Shown here piece after piece: positions 18,528 to 26,809 of a DNA stretch of 64,000 nt; position 1 is the first letter of the stretch, and each line of letters starts with the position of its first letter. The position numbers were made by a program, and so were the translations under genes. Below the pieces are notes generated by a model. It was not told the DNA's origin. It saw nothing but the letters and a program-made list of their open reading frames with translations, and did no database searches. Source of the DNA: Saprospirales bacterium GYS_P2D (GTDB lineage Bacteria > Bacteroidota > Bacteroidia > Chitinophagales > Saprospiraceae); NCBI GenBank assembly GCA_009833045.1, contig WUUP01000001.1, positions 737,586 through 801,585 on the forward strand, in the 5' to 3' direction.

Positions 18528-19961
18528 ATGTCTACTTCTACAGCTACTACATCTGCCGTCGATACGGATCGCATCCAGGAGATATTCGCAGCACAAAAAC
18601 AGCATCAATACGCTGTGGCTCGGACTACTGCTAATGAGCGCATCAAAAAGCTAAAGGCACTGCATAAGTCGGTACTCGCACATAAAGAGGATATCAGAAA
18701 AGCGATGCACGATGACTTCAAAAAGCATCCCAGCGAAGTAGATCTGACAGAAATATATCCCGTCACTGGGGATATCAAGCATACGATCTCTCACATCCGC
18801 AAATGGATGCGGCCAGAGCGTGTCGGTACTCCGATGGCGCTCCTCGGCTCCAGCTCCTATATACACTATGAACCCAAAGGAGTCTGCCTGATCATCTCTC
18901 CGTGGAATTTTCCCATCAATCTCACTCTCGGGCCACTGGTCTCCGCTATCGCTGCGGGCAACTGTGTGATGATCAAGCCCTCAGAGCACACACCTCATGC
19001 CTCTGCCATCATGGGCAAGATCGTCAAGGAGCTATTTGATGAGCGAGAAGTAGCATTGGTCCAGGGAGGAGTAGAGACATCAACCGCCCTACTCGACTTG
19101 CCGTTCAATCATATATTTTTCACTGGAGCTCCAAGCATCGGCAAGATCGTAATGAAGGCAGCAGCCAAGCATCTCACCTCTGTCACTCTGGAGCTCGGAG
19201 GCAAGTCGCCTACCGTCGTCGACGAGACCGCTAATCTCAAAACAGCAGCTAAACGAATAGCCTGGGCCAAGTGCCTCAACAATGGTCAGATTTGCATCGC
19301 TCCCGACTACCTATTCGTCCATGAGAGCAAGGCTGATGAACTCATATCGCTCATCGATCAGCAGATCAAAGCGATGTATGGAGACAACATAGGTCAGTCC
19401 GACTCCTACTGTCGTATAGTGAATAATAAGCACTATCACCGCATCAAAAGCTACCTGGACAATGCGGTCGAAAATGAAGTACAGATCAAAGCGGGTGGTA
19501 AGATGAACGATGCAGAGGATTTCATAGAGCCAACTATCGTGACGAATGTCGATGCCGAAATGGATCTGATGATGCATGAGATCTTTGGACCTGTCCTACC
19601 TGTCGTGACCTACAAAAATCTGGATGAAGCTATCGATAAAATCAACCAGAAAGAAAAACCGCTGGCACTCTATATCTATAGCAAGAACAAAAAGAACGTC
19701 AACAAAATCATCAATAACACTCGTGCTGGAGGCACCTGTGTCAATCACAGTGCGATCCACTTCTTCAATAATAATCTCCCATTTGGAGGAGTGAATAACA
19801 GTGGTATTGGCAAAGGACATGGGGAGTTTGGATTCAAAGCCTTCTCCAATGCTCGAGGAGTACTCAAGCAATGGAGCCCGATCAGCGCCATCGAAAATAT
19901 GATGCCGCCGTACAATGATCTCAAACAAAAAATGATCGATCTCAGTATCAAATACTTCTAA
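18528..19961 (+). CDS. aldehyde dehydrogenase, class-3-like
   Basis: NAD(P)-dependent aldehyde dehydrogenase of 477 residues. Visible motifs: SPWNFPINLTLGPLVSAIAAGN near 125-146, FTGAPSIGKIVMKAA near 203, the catalytic Glu in LELGGKSP near 226, and the catalytic Cys in NNGQICIAPDY near 255. The C-terminal tail (GVLKQWSPISAIENMMPPYN...) and the short coenzyme domain match ALDH3-type and bacterial fatty/coniferyl aldehyde dehydrogenases. It oxidises an aldehyde to an acid. In this cluster the aldehyde could come from an alcohol made by the dehalogenase or by a hydroxylase, though no alcohol dehydrogenase is present between them. The dehalogenase gene follows after 15 bp. Confidence 0.95.
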   Translation: MSTSTATTSAVDTDRIQEIFAAQKQHQYAVARTTANERIKKLKALHKSVLAHKEDIRKAMHDDFKKHPSEVDLTEIYPVTGDIKHTISHIRKWMRPERVGTPMALLGSSSYIHYEPKGVCLIISPWNFPINLTLGPLVSAIAAGNCVMIKPSEHTPHASAIMGKIVKELFDEREVALVQGGVETSTALLDLPFNHIFFTGAPSIGKIVMKAAAKHLTSVTLELGGKSPTVVDETANLKTAAKRIAWAKCLNNGQICIAPDYLFVHESKADELISLIDQQIKAMYGDNIGQSDSYCRIVNNKHYHRIKSYLDNAVENEVQIKAGGKMNDAEDFIEPTIVTNVDAEMDLMMHEIFGPVLPVVTYKNLDEAIDKINQKEKPLALYIYSKNKKNVNKIINNTRAGGTCVNHSAIHFFNNNLPFGGVNNSGIGKGHGEFGFKAFSNARGVLKQWSPISAIENMMPPYNDLKQKMIDLSIKYF

Positions 19962-19976
19962 ATACAGCTAACTACT

Positions 19977-20870
19977 ATGAATATCCTGAAAACTCCTGTG
20001 GATGCTTTTGCCAGCATCCCTGACTATCCATTTGCACCACACTGGCAGACGGTGGCGGATGATCTGACTATCCACTATGTCGACGAAGGTCCTAAGGACG
20101 GAGAGGTCGTAATGCTCCTCCATGGTGAGCCGTCATGGTCGTACCTCTATCGTAAGATGATCCCAGTATTTAGCGCAGCGGGATATCGAGTTATAGCTCC
20201 CGATCTCATCGGATTTGGCAAGTCAGACAAGCCTGCTGAGATGAGCGACTACAGTTATGCCAAACATCTACAGTGGATGAGTGAATGGCTGGAGAGCTTA
20301 GACTTGTCGGGGATCAATCTATTCTGTCAAGACTGGGGCGGCCTAATAGGCCTGCGTCTGGTTACTAAATATCAAGATCGATTTGCCAGAGTAGTAGTGG
20401 GCAACACGGGCCTACCGACAGGAGAGTTTGGTTTCCCAGAAGCATTCCTCCAATGGCAAAAATATAGTCAAAGTGTAGATGAGCTGCCGATAGGTAAGAT
20501 CATGCAAAATAGTACTGTGACTAAGCTATCTCCAGAAATCATAGCTGCTTATGAGGCACCTTTCCCTGATGCCTCTTATCAAGCTGGAGCGAAGATCTTC
20601 CCGTCACTGGTGCCGACAGCAGCAGATCATCCAGAGGCAGCTAATAATAAAGCTGCATGGCGCATCCTGAGTCAATGGAAGAAGCCATTCTTAACCTTAT
20701 TCAGCGATAGCGACCCAATCACAAAAGGAGGCCATAAGCCATTTGAAAAAATAGTACCCGGAGCGCAGCACGATCAGCATCGCATCATAGCCGGAGCAGG
20801 ACACTTCCTCCAAGAGGATAAAGGCGAAGAGATCGCTGAGGTGATGATAGAGTGGATAAAGAGTACGTAG
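19977..20870 (+). CDS. haloalkane dehalogenase (subfamily I type)
   Basis: Alpha/beta-hydrolase of 297 residues that hydrolyses a carbon-halogen bond to an alcohol, halide and a proton. The catalytic set can be read off: oxyanion region LLHGEPSWSYLY with HGEP at 49-52, nucleophile Asp119 followed by halide-stabilising Trp120 (CQDWGG), a candidate acid Asp246 in SDSDPITKG after strand 7 as in DhlA-like enzymes, and base His276 (AGAGHFL). A Trp at 160 may be the second halide ligand. Alternative: an epoxide hydrolase, but those carry a Tyr pair in the lid and usually not Glu-Pro after HG, so I favour dehalogenase. Probably in one transcript with the ALDH gene. Confidence 0.86.
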   Translation: MNILKTPVDAFASIPDYPFAPHWQTVADDLTIHYVDEGPKDGEVVMLLHGEPSWSYLYRKMIPVFSAAGYRVIAPDLIGFGKSDKPAEMSDYSYAKHLQWMSEWLESLDLSGINLFCQDWGGLIGLRLVTKYQDRFARVVVGNTGLPTGEFGFPEAFLQWQKYSQSVDELPIGKIMQNSTVTKLSPEIIAAYEAPFPDASYQAGAKIFPSLVPTAADHPEAANNKAAWRILSQWKKPFLTLFSDSDPITKGGHKPFEKIVPGAQHDQHRIIAGAGHFLQEDKGEEIAEVMIEWIKST

Positions 20871-20907
20871 TACTGCTGCTATATAAGATGATGGAATAAG
20901 TAAAGTC

Positions 20908-20934
20908 TCCCTGACAGGGAAGTGCCCTCAGGGC
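20908..20934. repeat. two adjacent GC-rich hairpins
   Basis: TCCCTGACAGGGA (20908-20920, 6-bp stem) is followed 3 nt later by GCCCTCAGGGC (20924-20934, 5-bp stem). They lie 38 bp after the dehalogenase stop codon. They lack a U run, so they are more like REP-type repeats than a terminator, though they may slow decay of the upstream mRNA. Confidence 0.5.
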
Positions 20935-21174
20935 GTAGGGCTCCGATCTGTGCGCAGAGTGCTGAGTAGCGAGTATTTGGCGCTTTCTTTCTGCCATCGA
21001 ACTCATCCTCCTGTCCTTCTCTTGAAAAAGAAGGATGGTAATGCAGGTTTTCAACTTAAATGATCATCGCAATCAACTTATTACTACAATATCAGTACTC
21101 CATTTTAAGGGCGGAGGGCTCTGATAGTGGAAAGGAAGCAATCATTACCTGACATACACATTCTCTCTATCCTG

Positions 21175-21324
21175 CTGTCATCTCGACGACAGGAGAGATC
21201 CCCATACATGAATAGCACTGAGCCACTATCTGGTAAAACTACCTTGAGCTAAGACCTGCCGAATGTGACTTTTGACACCATATTCTGATGAATGAAGATT
21301 TCTCTCTGACGTTCGAAATGACAG
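21175..21324. repeat. 150-bp MITE-like element with imperfect terminal inverted repeats
   Basis: The left end CTGTCATCTCGACGACAGGA (21175-21194, then GAGATC) and the reverse complement of the right end (21297-21324: CTGTCATTTCGAACGTCAGA, then GAGAAATC) are the same motif with a few changes. Such CTGTCATTTCGA...AGAGAAATC ends recur in many Bacteroidota intergenic regions, to my recollection. It has no coding capacity. I cannot see a clear target-site duplication. Confidence 0.6.
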
Positions 21325-21354
21325 GATCGATTTAGAGGGCTAAGAAACACCCCT

Positions 21355-21386
21355 CAATCAATTTTCAATTCATTGAAAATTGATTG
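21355..21386. repeat. perfect 15-bp inverted repeat over a stop codon
   Basis: CAATCAATTTTCAAT, 2 nt, then ATTGAAAATTGATTG. The right arm encodes the last residues of the minus-strand gene at 21365-22360, and the left arm holds part of the stop codon and the bases beyond. It would form a strong AT-rich mRNA hairpin at the 3' end but has no following U run. Confidence 0.7.
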
Positions 21387-22360
21387 ACTATTTCATCTGG
21401 CAAGTCGATTTGACTACTGCTCAAAAAAGTAAAGAACTGGAATTCTTGATTCTTTTCTTGGAACGCAAATTTTCGATAAAACTCGTCTAAAGGATCTAAT
21501 CCTATTTTCTTTCTCTTTAATTCTTGATTTGATAATATCTCATCTGATGGTTTGTCCGTATAGTACTTCCCTTTCACTTTCCAGATAGAATGTGATCCGA
21601 ACCCACGATCCGTTTTAAAATCACCAGATCTATCATATAGATATGCGTATACACCATTATGCAATTCTCCCCTTTTTACAAATCTCAATAGTAAATCAGA
21701 TAAATCTCTACCCACCTTGTAGTTATCCGCACTTGTGAAATTATGTAATAGGACTAACGCAATAGTGCTAAAGTGGTCTATGGCACTCTTATTTGCAAAA
21801 AACAATCCGACTTGATACTCACCGGGATATCCATTTTCAAATATTTCCGCAAGGTCATCCATTATTCTATCATCCTCTTTGAATGTTGTATCTCTCAAAA
21901 TGGTATAGCTTGGATCTTGGTTTCGCCAGAATTGATCCCTGCAAAGAAAGGATTCAATTCGTGATCTCAATTCCAGATTAGTATTTGAGAAGTATTCATT
22001 TCTGAGGCTTGGATAATTATCGACTATTTGAAGCCAGTATTTTGTTTTTATGAAGTTCCTAAAGCTTTCATTATTTCTAAAGAATTCGAGATTGCAGCCC
22101 AGCCTAATTAGGCCTTTTATAAACTCAGAGGAAGCTGCGTCCTCCCCTATTTTTATGGAGCAAATTAGCGCATTGTACAAATCTTTTGAAAATGGCCTAT
22201 CAAAGGCCCTGAATGCACTTTCGTAATATTTGACTGCACTTATGAGCGAATCATTTAAAATTTGTGATTCTGCCTTATTGATTAATTGATAATACTTTTC
22301 AACGTCTTGCGATTTCAAAGTCGTGCTGAAAAAGAGTATCAGTATTAGAATCCTCAACAT
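21365..22360 (-). CDS. secreted protein of unknown function, AT-rich
   Basis: 331 residues with a clear N-terminal signal peptide (MLRILILILFFSTTLKSQ, cleavage after KSQ or close). The N-terminal part after cleavage has a TPR-like helical repeat (NKAESQILNDSLISAVKYYESAF). A central motif LCRDQFWRNQD near 139-149 resembles DUF6624-type proteins, but I am not certain. No T9SS sorting domain is present, so it is probably periplasmic. Base composition is strikingly low in G+C (about one third in lines I counted) compared with neighbours at about 45 percent, and it borders a repeat-rich region, which suggests acquisition by transfer. Function unknown. Confidence 0.8.
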   Translation of the reverse strand: MLRILILILFFSTTLKSQDVEKYYQLINKAESQILNDSLISAVKYYESAFRAFDRPFSKDLYNALICSIKIGEDAASSEFIKGLIRLGCNLEFFRNNESFRNFIKTKYWLQIVDNYPSLRNEYFSNTNLELRSRIESFLCRDQFWRNQDPSYTILRDTTFKEDDRIMDDLAEIFENGYPGEYQVGLFFANKSAIDHFSTIALVLLHNFTSADNYKVGRDLSDLLLRFVKRGELHNGVYAYLYDRSGDFKTDRGFGSHSIWKVKGKYYTDKPSDEILSNQELKRKKIGLDPLDEFYRKFAFQEKNQEFQFFTFLSSSQIDLPDEIVNQFSMN

Positions 22361-22580
22361 TTAATCTAATTATTCTTGAATGACTATGCCAGTTCCGAAA
22401 CATGCAGCCTACTGACTAAGGAAGCATACCCAATCATCCACTGCTTATTTCTGCTGTGTTACCAATAACTCTCCCCCCCTTCCCCTTCCATTAAAAGTAC
22501 TAAATACCTCGTAAAAGCATAGGCTAACACCTATCATCAAATCAGTAATAGTATCACAACTACTCATACTAAATACCACA

Positions 22581-22611
22581 AATAAAAATGGCAGAGACCA
22601 AGATCTCTGCC
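22581..22611 (-). terminator. intrinsic terminator of the 22645 gene
   Basis: On the minus strand GGCAGAGA-TCTTGG-TCTCTGCC forms an 8-bp perfect stem followed by ATTTTTATTT, 34 bp after the stop codon at 22645. It ends the transcript of the secreted protein gene. Confidence 0.82.
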
Positions 22612-22644
22612 GTCATAGGATTATTATAGTTGGATTGATATTTC

Positions 22645-23643
22645 TTATTTGACTCTAACGATGGCGATCTGATCGACGTCGTAGTTAGGGCAGTCCAGGC
22701 AGTGACTATCAAATCTCAGTGTCGTCCATCCACCATTAGTGTAGTCGCTGATCCAGTTAGTCCCCGAGAGGGTGCCGAGACCATCGCCATCTTTGTCTTG
22801 CCAGAGCGCATAGGCAGCGAGCTTGCGATACTTTTGTCCAGTCAGGCTATATGAGCCTTCGTTCCATCCTGTACCTAATAGTCCAATCTTCGCTGGACGC
22901 TCCCCGTACTCATTGTAAAAGGCATCTGCTAACTCTGAGAGTATCGCAGACTTACTCCCGGCGCTCCATTCATCTTTGGGTAGTGGAGGTAGATATTTGA
23001 AGGCTAAGTCCTGGAGATCCTGCTCTGATATAGATATCTCAAATGATCCAGAGGCTATCACATCTGTACGATTGTCCCCAGAGACATTCAGACCATATAC
23101 GTCCATACGTACCTGATGCATACCTGCTCCTTCCTCAAGCAGCGCTAATACAAAGGCTCGAGCAGAGATATTACGATTGCCATATCTGAGCTCCTCATCC
23201 TCATCCGTGGGCAGGACGTAGTGCCTCCATGATGTCCAGATATAGATCGGGTCCATATCCGTCAGCTCCTCAGTATAGTAGGTGCGATCTGACTCCGGTA
23301 TGTGCCGATACAGACCAAAACTCCGCTTGTGACTCACCTGCTGTCCATTGATATAGAGATCATACATATGAAACTTGGGACTATACTCCTCACCTCCCTG
23401 CCATGGAGTATTGGAGAGACTATGAGCGGCATATACTCGAGCATAGATAGGATCAGATCCACTGAAGCTCGACCTAAAGAGCGTAGGTATCTCACTCTGA
23501 AAACCAATGGCCACAGGCTGATCTGTGAAGACTATCTGACCTACGTACTTTTCATGAGTGGTAGAGGTCATACCCTGATCCTGAGAGTGTAGCGCTGTCA
23601 TCATGAGTAGGCTTGTCAATATGAGTAAAATGTATTTCATCAT
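22645..23643 (-). CDS. secreted protein of unknown function, partner of the LuxR-type membrane regulator
   Basis: 332 residues with a signal peptide (MMKYILLILTSLLMMTALHSQ). The mature part is rich in aromatic residues and beta-strand pattern (AHSLSNTPWQGG, YDLYINGQQVSHKRSFGLYRHIP) and ends with a region like TNWISDYTNGGWTTLRFDSHCLDCPNYDVDQIAIVRVK, here only partly quoted, with a CxxC (HCLDCPN). I do not recognise the family. No T9SS sorting domain is seen, so periplasmic or lipid-free export is likely. It starts directly after the stop codon of the upstream regulator (no gap), so the two are translated from one mRNA and may act together. A clear terminator follows. Confidence 0.8.
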   Translation of the reverse strand: MMKYILLILTSLLMMTALHSQDQGMTSTTHEKYVGQIVFTDQPVAIGFQSEIPTLFRSSFSGSDPIYARVYAAHSLSNTPWQGGEEYSPKFHMYDLYINGQQVSHKRSFGLYRHIPESDRTYYTEELTDMDPIYIWTSWRHYVLPTDEDEELRYGNRNISARAFVLALLEEGAGMHQVRMDVYGLNVSGDNRTDVIASGSFEISISEQDLQDLAFKYLPPLPKDEWSAGSKSAILSELADAFYNEYGERPAKIGLLGTGWNEGSYSLTGQKYRKLAAYALWQDKDGDGLGTLSGTNWISDYTNGGWTTLRFDSHCLDCPNYDVDQIAIVRVK

Positions 23644-24576
23644 TTATTTTTTAGTGGTGACTTGAGATGGGCTTTTGACGGGTGATTTTGGAGATACTAA
23701 GATCTCAGGCGGTCTCTCGGCATAGCAATCCTCGAGTTCATTCACTTTTTCATACTTGTACACGACGAATGAGAAGTCATTAGTAGTTAGCTCGCCTAAT
23801 AGATCATAGATTTTTACGAGCATAGTCCCATCTACACTACTGGTGACTCCTATTTTTGGTGATCCTCCTGCCATGGTGATTTGGGTAGGATATTGCCGAT
23901 AGTGATAGTCCTCATCATCTATCTGTATCTCATAGCGCTGGAGCGCTTCATTGTAGGTGGACATCCAGTTTTCCGACCCTGAGATCCGATTTCCACTGCC
24001 TCCCCATACCGTACCATAGGCTATCTCTCCAGAGGCATGCGTCTGTACTTCGTATTGTCCTACCGTAGGTGAGGGATAGTACACCGTATCTGTAATCATC
24101 CGAGAGGCATAGGTGAGTCCATAGAGTGGCATAGCCACACATCCTCCATATGGCTGCAGATAGAGTATACCAGATGCTGCATCTGCAAAATAAGTCTGCA
24201 TGCCATAGTCATCGATAGCGAGCTTTTGCTCTGGATCCCCCACATCGATCATAATAGCTCCGCTATCCCCATTCTCAGATATATTCTCACCAGCGGTGAG
24301 CTCCATACCGATAGTCTGAGCGATAGAATGTTGGCTGATACCAAAGAGGATGATGATGGAGAATACGGGCAGGAGCTGCAACATAAAGCTCTTATAGATG
24401 AGCCCCGCCACATTCTTCACCTCGAGCTTTCGCCTGAGATTCTTTCGATGAGTGATCACCGTCTCAGGACTGATGTATAGTTTATGAGATATTTCTTTAG
24501 TCGTGTGCTGTTCGGCGATCAACTTAAGGACTTCTATCTCTCTGTTAGTGATTGGAGTTTTTTGGCAATGATTCAT
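23644..24576 (-). CDS. membrane-anchored LuxR-type regulator with N-terminal HTH and exported C-terminal domain
   Basis: 310 residues from the ATG at 24576; an earlier in-frame ATG at 24651 would add 25 residues that do not look like part of the domain. The N-terminus is a GerE/LuxR helix-turn-helix (TNREIEVLKLIAEQHTTKEI then LYISPETVITHRKNLRRKL). A single hydrophobic helix follows (LLPVFSIIILFGISQHSIAQ), then about 200 residues of beta-rich, probably periplasmic sequence ending in a Pro/Ser/Lys tail. The HTH at the N-terminus with a sensory part outside resembles ToxR/CadC logic but with a LuxR DNA-binding domain. It is immediately followed by the secreted 332-residue protein, a likely ligand or co-sensor (inference). 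Confidence 0.8.
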   Translation of the reverse strand: MNHCQKTPITNREIEVLKLIAEQHTTKEISHKLYISPETVITHRKNLRRKLEVKNVAGLIYKSFMLQLLPVFSIIILFGISQHSIAQTIGMELTAGENISENGDSGAIMIDVGDPEQKLAIDDYGMQTYFADAASGILYLQPYGGCVAMPLYGLTYASRMITDTVYYPSPTVGQYEVQTHASGEIAYGTVWGGSGNRISGSENWMSTYNEALQRYEIQIDDEDYHYRQYPTQITMAGGSPKIGVTSSVDGTMLVKIYDLLGELTTNDFSFVVYKYEKVNELEDCYAERPPEILVSPKSPVKSPSQVTTKK

Positions 24577-24720
24577 AGTGTTGTTTAGCTGATTAGATGA
24601 TACGATCACTTTGGAGTCACTGGATTGACCCTTGATCGATGTCGAGATCAAAAATCAGCTAACACCTTGATAATCAAGCTATACAGACAGGGTAGAATCA
24701 CCTACCCTTTAGGGGTAGTT

Positions 24721-26163
24721 CTATTGATTTGGACTTCTTTTGAGGATTTCTTCGCCGATTTGGTTCTTGATTAGTGACTTTGCTTCCTTCCGGTTTGCCA
24801 CACCCAGTTTGGCATATATATTTCTCAGATGAAACTTGACCGTGTTGATAGAGATATAGGCAGCTTCAGATATTTCTGCATTGGTCTTGCCCTGTAGTAC
24901 CAGCTCGAGCATCTCTATCTCCCGAGTAGATAGTGGCTCATCCAGCTCATCACTCCACTGGACTAACTCACTCTGATCCCAGATCTGCTCTCGACCCAGC
25001 TGGATTAGGATTTGATTTTTTAGATTGTCGACTTCCGTCTCCAGCAGTTCTTTTTGGAGTTTGACTTTATTCCATATCAGATAGGCGATACCAAGCAACA
25101 AGACAGCCAGAGCGACTAATCCTCCTGTGATATATCGATAGCGAGATAGCTTATAGGAAGCTACATCATTTTGAGCTTGGAGTAGCTCGATTTCATTTTG
25201 TTTTTGCTCCGTCTCATACTTTGTAGTGAGCTCTCCCAGCTGTTGAGCCTTCGCTATGTTGAATATTTCATTTTCTAACTCATGATACCCCTTTAAGTGT
25301 TTAAAAGCATTCGCTGGATCGCCTGCATCCTCATAGGACTGATAGAGCACCTCAAGTGCATATAGCTCGTCTTGTCGGAGGCCATTGAGCTGAGCTCCTT
25401 GATAGGCTCGCTTTGCATAGTTGATGGCTTTTCTATTATCTCCTATCTGCTGATAGGTCTCAGCAAAATTTAATAAACACTGCACCACACCATCCTGCTG
25501 ATCCACCGACTCATAATATGCTAATGCTTCATCAAAATAGTCCAAGCCTTCTGTATAATTCTTTTCAGCGACCCCTACTGTGCCCAGATTGAGCAAGACA
25601 TCTGCACGGCCATCCACATCTCCTATCGATTCAAACAAAAAAAGCGCTCTCTTATAGCTCGATTTTTCCGCTGACAAATCTCCCAGATAGCCTTTTGACA
25701 TGCCGATATTCATCAGACTCAGCCCCATCTGAGAGCTATCACCTAACAGTGCAGCCTGATCATAGGCCTTTTGAAAATACTGGACACTCTGCTCATACTC
25801 CTCCGTATACATCATATCGATCCCGATATTGTTATATAGCTCCTCCATCAGCTTTTGATCCTGCTGAGACTCCGCCCCTGGTATCAACTCAAAATATGCC
25901 GCCGTAGATACATCATACTCTCCATTGACGCTATGAGCGATAGCCTTCTTGAGCTCTATCCATAGCTGTAGACTATCTTGAGATGACCGATTATTGAGAT
26001 CTGTAGCCTTTCGGCAATAGTATAAAGCCGAATCAATATTAATCTCCGCATACTTAGTACATAGCGCATAGGCATCATTCAGACTCAGCTCGGACTGACT
26101 CTCCCCCTTGAAGACAATGAAAATGGAAAGAAAAATGAATGTAGTAAACTGATAGATCGACAT
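24721..26163 (-). CDS. TPR sensor with C-terminal LuxR-type HTH
   Basis: 480 residues. Signal peptide or first helix at 5-22, periplasmic TPR repeats from about 30 to 310 (for example YNNIGIDMMYTEEYEQSVQY, GLDYFDEALAYYESV), a membrane helix near 344-364 (ITGGLVALAVLLLGIAYLIW), a short coiled coil, and a GerE-type HTH at about 405-470 (STREIEMLELVLQGKTNAEI, ISINTVKFHLRNIYAKLGV). It is a one-component transmembrane regulator in which the histidine kinase module of the 5669-12046 proteins is replaced by a DNA-binding domain. It is 69 bp upstream of the other LuxR-type membrane protein, and 26 bp downstream of the mpg gene, so it could be read from the guaB promoter. Confidence 0.88.
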   Translation of the reverse strand: MSIYQFTTFIFLSIFIVFKGESQSELSLNDAYALCTKYAEINIDSALYYCRKATDLNNRSSQDSLQLWIELKKAIAHSVNGEYDVSTAAYFELIPGAESQQDQKLMEELYNNIGIDMMYTEEYEQSVQYFQKAYDQAALLGDSSQMGLSLMNIGMSKGYLGDLSAEKSSYKRALFLFESIGDVDGRADVLLNLGTVGVAEKNYTEGLDYFDEALAYYESVDQQDGVVQCLLNFAETYQQIGDNRKAINYAKRAYQGAQLNGLRQDELYALEVLYQSYEDAGDPANAFKHLKGYHELENEIFNIAKAQQLGELTTKYETEQKQNEIELLQAQNDVASYKLSRYRYITGGLVALAVLLLGIAYLIWNKVKLQKELLETEVDNLKNQILIQLGREQIWDQSELVQWSDELDEPLSTREIEMLELVLQGKTNAEISEAAYISINTVKFHLRNIYAKLGVANRKEAKSLIKNQIGEEILKRSPNQ

Positions 26164-26189
26164 AGTATCGCTAAGCTAAAAAAATAGGG

Positions 26190-26807
26190 TTAATACTTCA
26201 CCACATCTGGCTTACTGGTCCAGCGATGATCCTTTATCCGATAGCGCCATGGCCAATGAGCGCACTCCTCAGCATAGGCGATACCTACTCGTTCGCTGGC
26301 TATGATATCGCCTGGAGACACCTCTTGATCATGATAGAGTCGGATGGAGCCGTCTTGCCGCACCAGAGAACTGCCATCATAGTCTCGAGTGATCCCCATC
26401 GCTTGCGTCCACTTACCAGGACCATTCGTGAGATTGGGCGTCGGGCTATCCATGGATCTACGATGCAGCATGAGGTCTATACCCTCTATCGGCTCCACTG
26501 CTCTGATCAGTACGACATGAGCCATACCCTCGGGAGCTGTGATCACATTAAAGAGATGATGAATCCCATAGCATAGATAGACATAGGCTCTGCCAGGCGC
26601 CTCATACATACCCGCAGTACGCTTAGTCACCTTATTGCCATATGCATGAGATCCCTTATCATCAGGAGCTCTGTAGGCCTCAGTCTCTACTATCCGAGCC
26701 GAACAGTAGCCTCCATCTATCTCATTGACAATGACATCTCCGAGTAGCGCCTGTGATAGCGCTAAAACATCTGTGCCTGATAGCTCTGCCTCCGTATATA
26801 GCCTCAC
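26190..26807 (-). CDS. mpg: DNA-3-methyladenine glycosylase (AAG/MPG family)
   Basis: Base-excision repair enzyme of 205 residues that removes alkylated or deaminated purines from DNA. Characteristic motifs of the AAG family: IVETEAYRAPDDKGSHAYGN near 41-60 with the catalytic Glu, RTAGMYEAPGRAYVYLCYG near 64-82, HHLFNV near 85, VLIRAVEP near 101, and NGPGKWTQAMGI near 127. Length is normal. It starts 2 bp after the guaB stop codon on the same strand, so it is translated as part of that operon. Confidence 0.95.
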   Translation of the reverse strand: MRLYTEAELSGTDVLALSQALLGDVIVNEIDGGYCSARIVETEAYRAPDDKGSHAYGNKVTKRTAGMYEAPGRAYVYLCYGIHHLFNVITAPEGMAHVVLIRAVEPIEGIDLMLHRRSMDSPTPNLTNGPGKWTQAMGITRDYDGSSLVRQDGSIRLYHDQEVSPGDIIASERVGIAYAEECAHWPWRYRIKDHRWTSKPDVVKY

Positions 26808-26809
26808 GA

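Larger units (their letters stand above)
20871..21364. other. gene-free 494-bp region with inverted repeats
   Basis: Between the dehalogenase gene and the convergent gene at 21365 I see no plausible coding region. The stretch holds two compact GC-rich hairpins (20908-20934), a purine/pyrimidine hairpin around 21021-21045 (CCTTCTCTT...AAGAAGG), and a 150-bp element with imperfect terminal inverted repeats (21175-21324). It looks like an accumulation site for small non-coding repeats. Confidence 0.6.

Noticed and set aside
19977-20870. Alpha/beta-hydrolase considered as epoxide hydrolase
   Set aside because: Trp directly after the nucleophile Asp and HGEP in the oxyanion region fit haloalkane dehalogenases better.
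20785-21054. 89-codon open frame on the minus strand over the repeat region
   Set aside because: It begins in the non-coding repeats and runs into the dehalogenase gene in antisense; no promoter box, signal or domain.
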